64,000 bases of DNA from Campanula takesimana (taxonomy: Eukaryota; Streptophyta; Magnoliopsida; Asterales; Campanulaceae). The position numbers were made by a program, and so were the translations under genes. Below are positions 57,632-64,000 of this stretch, in pieces; the stretch's first letter is position 1; the number at the start of each line of letters is the position of its first letter. Below the pieces are notes generated by a model, which did not search any database, was not told where the DNA came from, and was given only the letters and a program-made list of their open reading frames with translations. Location of the stretch: assembly GCA_026119855.1 (NCBI GenBank), contig JAOWBW010000282.1, forward strand, positions 1,200,085-1,264,084, read 5' to 3'.

Positions 57632-60600
57632 ATGTCGAAACATCAAACCAAGAAATCCTCAAAATCTATTACTTCTGGTGACGATAATCCCAGTTCTGTT
57701 CCTCCACAAGCTCCTCCGGTTGTCATTATAGTATGAACTCTCAAAATCATTTTTGTTCTTGGTGGGTTTTTCGAAAACCCTTCATATTCCTTGAAGAATT
57801 TTTTGATTTCTTGCATTATTAAAGTTACAATATTAAGTTTAATGAATATCGTTTATTCTGATTCATCTACTTACTGATCTCATACGACTTTATTGTTGTT
57901 TTATTGGATTTTTTCCATATGGTTGTTCGAATTTTCGATATTCAAATGCTTTCCCCTTTTAATTTCTGAGTTTGATGTTGTTTAGTTCATGAAATTGATG
58001 TGCTTTTATTGATCTATAGGCATTTCCGATTCTTCCCAGGTCATTTTCATTTGTTTTAGTCACTTTTCTGGGAATCTGGGTAATTGTGTTATGGTGTTCT
58101 TCATGTTCGTCAAAATGTTCTTCGTGTTCTTAACATAATTCACTTTTTGATCCTTTTTTATTTCACCTTTGTTACATACCTTGTTAATGCACTTTTCATA
58201 CTTTAATGTTTACTTATTTTTTCGGCTAAGTGTTTGCGGTTAACCTATATCATCTTCTACCGCAACCCCTCTTGTCACTTGACCGTGTCAACCTCGCGCC
58301 ATTTCTTTGTCAAGTGACCGCACACTCTACCGCTATCCTAAACTTTGAACCTTGTGTTATTTCAGGATCTTAATCATTTTCTTCCTGGAATCATTATTGA
58401 CTCTGAGGATCTGAAGTTGGATGCCATCGGCCGCAACATCCTTGCGCGCCTAAAGAAATGTGGACTTCTGCCGTTCTTTTCAATTTATCAAAAGTTCCAT
58501 CTACCTGCAGTTGTAGATGAATTTTTCACTACTGCCGTGGAAATGGAGGATGCTGAAAATCCTGATGCTCACCCCAAGTACATTAAGGCCAGGGTCATGG
58601 GAATTGACATGGCTTTTGATGCCAGAGATTTGGCTCATGCCGTGGGAATCAAGAGACTTAAGGGAGGTCCAGAGGAGATCTCGAAAGCTGAACTTCGAAG
58701 TCTCGCGCATAAGCTGGCTGGATCTACCGATATTTTGAAGATCCAACGCAAAGATGTAGGGGAGATCATGTATCACATAGGCCATCTAGTTGATCATGGG
58801 TTGTTGTGCAAGACTGGAAACCATGCCAACTTTAACAATACTCAATGGAGGATTTGTGTTGCTATCTACCTCGGCAGATATCTGGATTGGGGCCAGATAA
58901 TTTATGATATTCTGAAGGTCAACATCCTTGCTTACAAGGATGCGGCAGACTCTGGAGATACTAAATACCGCACCAACAGTCATCTTATTTCTCACCTTAT
59001 GAGTCACACACTCCATATCAAGGAGTTATTTGAAAAGACCAAATCTTACAAGGTTCCTATTTCCACTTCTAAGGAATTCTGCCGCAAGTCCATGAGGGTC
59101 AATTACCGCAACAACTTTGGAGATGAAATGTATCGCTCCTATCTTCTAAGAGATCCTATTGAGGAGTACATCCCTCCCAAATACTCTAAAAGAGGTCAGG
59201 CAAATCTTGGTGATAAAATGGTTAGTGATGTGGAGGCTGCCGCATTTGAACAGGACCTCAAGCATGCTGCCGCAATGAAGGCCAGTGCAAAGGGCAAAGA
59301 TGTTAATCTACCCTCCCCTCCAACTTCCATCAAAGGAAAAGAAAAGATTGGTGAACCATCTGTTGTGAAGAAGTCCAAATCATCTGCGGCTGGAATCACA
59401 ATCTCTGAACCATCGGTCCCTACCGCTCCAAAACCAAAGCCCCTATCAAAACCCAAGGTCATTTCGACCGCAACCACTTCCCCTGTCGCTCCACCCAAAG
59501 CTAAGTCATCTAAGACTCTCTCTACCGTACCTTCACTGTCTCCCTCTCCTGAACCTCAACCAAAGAAGAAACCTTCCAATCCTTCCAAATCTTCCCTTCC
59601 GTCCAAGCCTACCGCCTCTTTGGCTTCAAAATCTAAGCCTGCCGCAAGTCAGGGGGAGAGACCTGTTGAGAAACCTGCTAAGAAGCGTTCTCATACGCCA
59701 AGTCCTGTTAAAGTCTCCTAAAAGGCCAAGGTCAAATCTCCCTCTCCTGAAGTTCAATCTTCTGAGTTTGGCTCTGATGAGGATCTTACCGTCTCTCCTC
59801 CCAAGATTGCCAAAAATTTCATTTCGGATGCTCAATTAGATGATATGGAGGAGGTCTCTCAGGGTGGTGATGCCACAGAGGATCTTGAAGAAACTGAAAG
59901 TGAAGATGGCAATGGTGATGATGCCGCAGCCACCGATGAAGAGAAAGATGAAATTGAAGATGATGAGAATGAGGACTCAGATGATGCTGCTGCCGCACCT
60001 ACTTCCAAACCTATTGACAAAGGTTTAGTTGATGAAAGCTCAGAAGATGAGGAGAAGGCAAGCTCTACTAAAAGTGATAAGTCCGCCGGTGGTAAAGCTA
60101 TGGATGTTGAGAATGTTGAAGACATTCATGATGATGAGACAATGTCACCAAGGGATAATGTTTCTGAGCAACACGTTGAAGTTCTTCCTACCGCAGTTCC
60201 TGACCCTGCCGTACCAACCCCTTTGACCGTCCAACCTGAGGCTGCCGCATCATCCACTGCTGAGCTCCTTGCCGCAGTTAAACTTTTGACTCAGATGTAG
60301 GCAGACACCCAGTCACAGGTTGAATCTCTAGTGTCTAGTATGGTGGCACTTCGAGAGGAGGTTATTGAGTTGAAAACTGATCAAGCCGCTTTGAAGCGAG
60401 ATGTTGCCGCACTTCCTTCTGAGATGATTGCGACCATTAAGGGGGAGAGTGTTGTGATAACAAAGGCTGTGAAGGACATCATAGGCAAAACAACCAGCAC
60501 CTCTACCGCTCCTCCACCTCCTGCCGCGGATACTCCTTCACTCACTCTTGCCGCACTCAAGGAAGCCCTTAGAAAACAAACTGATTACATTAGTAACAGT

Positions 60601-61113
60601 GTTGTTAGTGGCGTTGAGGGAGCAAGCAAAGAACTCTCAAAGTCAATGAATGATGATAAACTTGAAATCAAGGATGAGCTGGGAAAGGAACTGAAGAAAT
60701 TGAAATCTTCCTTAAAAGAGGAAATTATGGTTCAAACAAATACCGCACTTCTTACGGTTGCAGAAAAGTTTACTCCCAAAATTGCCGCAATGACCGAAGC
60801 CATGAAAGTTCAAACCAACCGCATTGAAGTCAACAATGTCAGAATTGAAGGACAATCTACCAAGATTGACCTCCTATCCAACCGCATCAATACGGTAATG
60901 AACAGGCTTAATCGACAAGGCGTGGTTCAAGCTGCGCAGGAAGCTTTTCAACCTCCTGAAGCAGGTCACGGAAATGTTCAAGCACACGATGAAGAGGAAG
61001 AAGAAGATGGAGTCACTGCTCCAGTCATGATTCCAGGATTGAATTTCCCAGCTTACCACTTTCCTCTTGCCGCAAAATTCATTGAAGACCTCATCGATAT
61101 TGACCGCATTTGA
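57632..61113 (+). pseudogene. Sirevirus third ORF, one intron, two stops
   Basis: Exon 1 (57632-57730) encodes 33 residues starting MSKHQTKKSSKSIT. A phase-0 GT-AG intron (57731-58365; acceptor TTATTTCAG) joins to DLNHFLPGIIIDSEDL. The spliced frame then runs to 61113 but for TAA 59719-59721 and TAG 60298-60300, all in one frame. First ~300 residues are a globular domain resembling the 'putative plant transposon protein' family (GRNILARLKKCG, HLISHLMSHTLHIKELFE). Then a Ser/Pro/Lys-rich linker, an acidic stretch (about 59870-60160) and a C-terminal coiled coil (60331-60960). No signal peptide or membrane segment is evident, so an envelope role is not supported here. Sireviruses are known to carry an extra ORF at this place; its function is unknown. 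Confidence 0.75.
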
Positions 61114-61513
61114 TATGACCGTATGTGGTCATTTGAAACATTTTATGTTTAATGTTTAAAACAATTTTCTATTTTTACTTTGGGTCTGTAACTTGACAAA
61201 TATTTCTCTTTTGTGACCTTACTCCTTTGCCTCAATGATTATATTATTTGGAGTATGTTTATTGTGTTTGATGCATTTCTATCCTTCTTTGATTATTTAT
61301 CTTGAAATGCTTCAAATATTATTTCTATCTTCTAGGATTAGTAATTTGTTTTTCTTTTTAGGATGATAGAAATCTATGACATTGGCTTAGTGTGTGCATT
61401 GACTTGGGGCATGACATTAATAAAATGATTATTCTTAAAAACATGTTTTTACCAAGTACAATGAAATAGCCTTTGTTATAGTAGGTAATGGTCTCAATCA
61501 AATAGGGGGAGAT
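61114..61513 (+). other. 3' UTR and polypurine tract
   Basis: T-rich non-coding stretch ending in the polypurine tract AATAGGGGGAGAT (61501-61513) that abuts the 3' LTR. Confidence 0.8.
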
Positions 61514-63036
61514 TGTTGGGTATGCTTATTATAAACCACTCCTATTACCTTAATTTGATTGATCCCATAACCTAATTTTACTCTTTGTGGACTTTAGGAT
61601 ATATTGTAAGAAGTACTTGTACTTCATTTAGAATAGTCCACTTTCTAGTTTGATAGGCTTAGCAGATTAGGACCCTAAATTTTTCTAAGTCTGGAGATGT
61701 GTGTCAAGTACTCAACCCACCGCATGAAGACATCTACCGCATGCTCCATGCTTGCCGCAAAAATCAACTTAACTCATGCAAGATATCGACCGCATAATGC
61801 AAGCCTACCGCATGACTTATTCGACCGCATGTAACCAGAGTTGAATAAACTCAAGTTTGGTTCAAACTTAACCATGGTCACGTGTGTGTCCAAAACCTTG
61901 GTTAGTTTAGAACGTTGCAAATTCAAAATTCAAATTTGAATACAACTGTCATCATAGTACAGTTGGACCACCATGACTCTGCAACAAAAGGACAACTCAG
62001 AATGAGCTCCAATTAGAAATCAACAGCTCATTGTCCTCCAAACTTGCCCTCCAAGAATTCAAACGGCTAGTTTCTCCTTCAAGGCTATAAATAGTCCTTG
62101 TGTTCTTCATTGAATAATAGCTGAGATTCTAAGAGAGAAATTGCTGTTGAAATTCTTGGTGATTGAAGATCATATTCAAGTCTTCAACAAATCTCCAGCA
62201 ACCTTCAAGATCAAATCTCAAGCCTCTCACACAAGATTCATTAAGCTCTAAAATCATATAGATTCCAAAGAGATTTTGATTCTTACACACACACTCACCC
62301 CGATTGATCAATCACATAGATTGAATCATTAGGGATACACTGGTCTAAGTCTAGGATTTGAACTTCATAGAAATAGGTGTTGATTCAATACTTCATCTCT
62401 GTAATCTGTACTCAAGAATCAATATATACCTCATTCAAAATCCAAGACTGACCATCTTGGTAAAGGACGTAGATCTTTTAACAGATCGAACCTTTCCAAA
62501 TCATTGTGTTCTTTACTTACTGCACTTTACCTTTCTGCAAATTTACTTTAAGTCTTGTTCATCTTGTTCATATTGTTCTTCACTTGTTCATATTAATCTT
62601 GTTTGTCTTTTAGTGTTTGATCTTTCAGATTTAAGAACAATTGTGAATTGTGTTTGCTTGTCTACCTCATTGCCTAAGTTAAAATCTGACTTACTTATCA
62701 TTTGCCTAAAATCTCTAAGACACAAGTTTTCAATCTCTCAACCTACTTCACTTGAACCTACCGCTCACCAACCTACCGCATGCACACCGACCGCACGCTC
62801 ACCGACCGCACACTAAACCTACCGCATTAAACTCATCAAAAACAACTCTAAACTTGTTTCAACGAAAACTTCCGCTGTGTATTTTATACTTGACCGCGTA
62901 GTTTTTATCTACCGCAAAATTCAAGTGTAAGCATAAAGGTTAAATTTTGAAAAAGGGTTGAAATTTTAAATAGGCTATTCACCCTCCCCCCCCTCTAGCC
63001 TCTTTTCATACCCTTGTTGTGTCTCTGGGACCAACA
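61514..63036 (+). repeat. 3' LTR of Sirevirus
   Basis: 1523 bp, about 99% like 49820-51335 by eye. TATA box 62086-62093. Confidence 0.95.
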
Positions 63037-63041
63037 CAAGG

Positions 63042-63834
63042 ATATCAAGGTTTATTTCTTGTCAACATAGGTAAGTTTTCTAACTTTTTCTTCATGTTCT
63101 TGCATCATTTTTAATGTAGATCTCTTATATTCATGTTCTTACATGTTTATTCATAGTTTCTTCATATGCTTTGCATGTTCATTCATATGTTCATAATATG
63201 TTCTTCGCATGTTCTTCGTGTTCATAGATTGAAACCTTATTTATGCTATATTTAGGGTTGCGATCTTCATGTTTGCATGTTATTTCATAGCCGATGATGA
63301 TTTAGGGTTCATCAACCCAAAGATGATCTAGGAACTATTTCTAAACCCTAAACTTTAGGTAATTACTCCCATGTTCAATAATCCTCCCATGATGAATGTG
63401 ATGAATGTTCATTGAGATCTCATTGATGGCATTGTCATTATTCTAGGATGTGATCATCCTGCATGTTTCTTTCTCCTCCCTCTTCATTATGCATGATCCA
63501 TATTCTCTCTCCACATTCTAATTATGTGCGAACTACGCTGACCTGAGCTTCTCACATTGAGAGGAACGTAGGCAATCTTCGGATCCGTTCTAAATCACTA
63601 ACACACTACATACACCGCATCATGATAGAAAGACCGATCAATTCGGGAAATAGGAGTGATAACGTTCAATATTCTTCTCTTGTTGTAATTTGACCCCCGA
63701 ACCCACTAAAAATGCCTTTTTCAATGTTTTGGCTTTAATTAAAACGGCGTGTCGTTATGAATATTCCCTTTTGTAAATAAAAATAATCACAAGATACTTC
63801 CCGTGCGTCGCTTCATCGGAAATGGGTATTCACA
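63042..63834 (+). repeat. Tat/Ogre-like 5' LTR, second part
   Basis: Resumes after the Sirevirus TSD and ends GGGTATTCACA. Contains a stem-loop motif at 63533-63571 also found in the gag-only element. Confidence 0.75.
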
Positions 63835-63835
63835 G

Positions 63836-63852
63836 TGGCGACTCTGCTGGGG
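63836..63852 (+). other. Primer-binding site of Tat/Ogre-like element
   Basis: TGGCGACTCTGCTGGGG, one base after the LTR; one base different from 565-581. It proves a plus-strand element starts here and runs off the window. Confidence 0.88.
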
Positions 63853-64000
63853 ACTGTTTTGAAACTTTTTCAAACTTAGTGGGTCTAAATTTCGTTTACA
63901 TCATGATGTTTGCCATGTTCTCACATGCACCACACACTTTACCATGTCCTCGCATGCACCACACACTTTGCCATGTTTTCACATGCACCTCACACTTTGC
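63853..64000 (+). mobile_element. Leader of Tat/Ogre-like element, cut by window edge
   Basis: Non-coding; three 35-bp tandem repeats containing 'catgcaccacacactttgcc' begin near 63907 and continue to the edge. Confidence 0.7.

Larger units (their letters stand above)
49820..63036 (+). mobile_element. Young 13.2-kb Sirevirus (Copia)
   Basis: LTRs 49820-51335 and 61514-63036, exact TSD CAAGG (49815-49819 and 63037-63041), PBS, long gag with two zinc knuckles, pol, and a large third ORF. Large size, extra ORF after pol and repeated RGGGGGAG tracts (59650, 60437, 61504) are Sirevirus traits. By eye the LTRs differ by only about 12-16 substitutions plus a poly-C length change in 1.5 kb, so it is recent. 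Still, pol and ORF3 carry stops and frameshifts, so this copy is not autonomous. Confidence 0.95.

Noticed and set aside
58345..61113. Envelope protein
   Set aside because: Extra ORFs of Sireviruses have been called env-like, but I see no signal peptide, membrane segment or cleavage site here; the domain order is globular, charged linker, coiled coil.
1..64000. tRNA and rRNA genes
   Set aside because: No complete tRNA cloverleaf or rRNA segment was found. The B-box-like site near 11883 is reported only as a weak SINE candidate.

Overview
This window is repeat-dominated nuclear DNA from a flowering plant, probably a eudicot with a large genome (an inference from the repeat families; I cannot name the species). 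I see no intact host gene. Almost every base that can be assigned belongs to a transposable element, and many elements can be bounded to the base by target-site duplications (TSDs). The only recognisable cellular coding sequence is a captured, damaged piece of ribosomal protein L12 inside a Mutator-like element.

Layout, left to right. 1-1569: 5' end of an Ogre/Tat-like Ty3-gypsy element on the minus strand, inserted in a Copia LTR (1570-2895), which itself lies in the 3' end of an Athila-like gypsy element (2896-5876). 5877-9220: a G-rich degenerate tandem repeat split by a MULE (6105-7580, 9-bp TSD) and a Copia solo LTR (7647-9126, minus). 9356-13566: Stowaway MITE, poorly assigned AT-rich DNA, and a hAT-like element (12716-13566). 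13715-20363: a deleted Sirevirus (Copia) with intact LTRs and TSD. 20520-24236: a MULE with internal 220-bp repeats, a Stowaway and a foldback MULE. 24646-25497: left part of a Pack-MULE carrying the RPL12 fragment.

From 25498 to the right edge the DNA is a deep nest. A decayed Copia element (here 'Copia A', LTR 25498-26994, second LTR from 38574) has received a 2.7-kb gypsy solo LTR (27159-29876), a Helitron (31211-32856, itself holding two Stowaways and a 63-bp satellite), a 2.0-kb MULE with an OTU-like gene (34120-36131), a gag-only Ogre-like element (39421-49117) and another Tat/Ogre-like element (from 49368). The last one is split by a young 13.2-kb Sirevirus (49820-63036) with gag, pol and a large spliced third ORF.

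Three themes deserve attention. First, the OTU-MULE holds two palindromes built of smaller palindromes that share the half-site CTCGTGT. Second, most LTRs here, from unrelated lineages, carry a promoter-side cluster of 3 to 6 short GC-rich quasi-palindromes, each family with its own sequence. Third, both Sireviruses are pervaded by a family-specific short word (ACCGCA in one, GTGTTACC in the other) across LTR, coding and non-coding sequence, which looks like a binding code. A short stem-loop (CTACG...CGTAG) with compatible changes recurs in Ogre/Tat elements.
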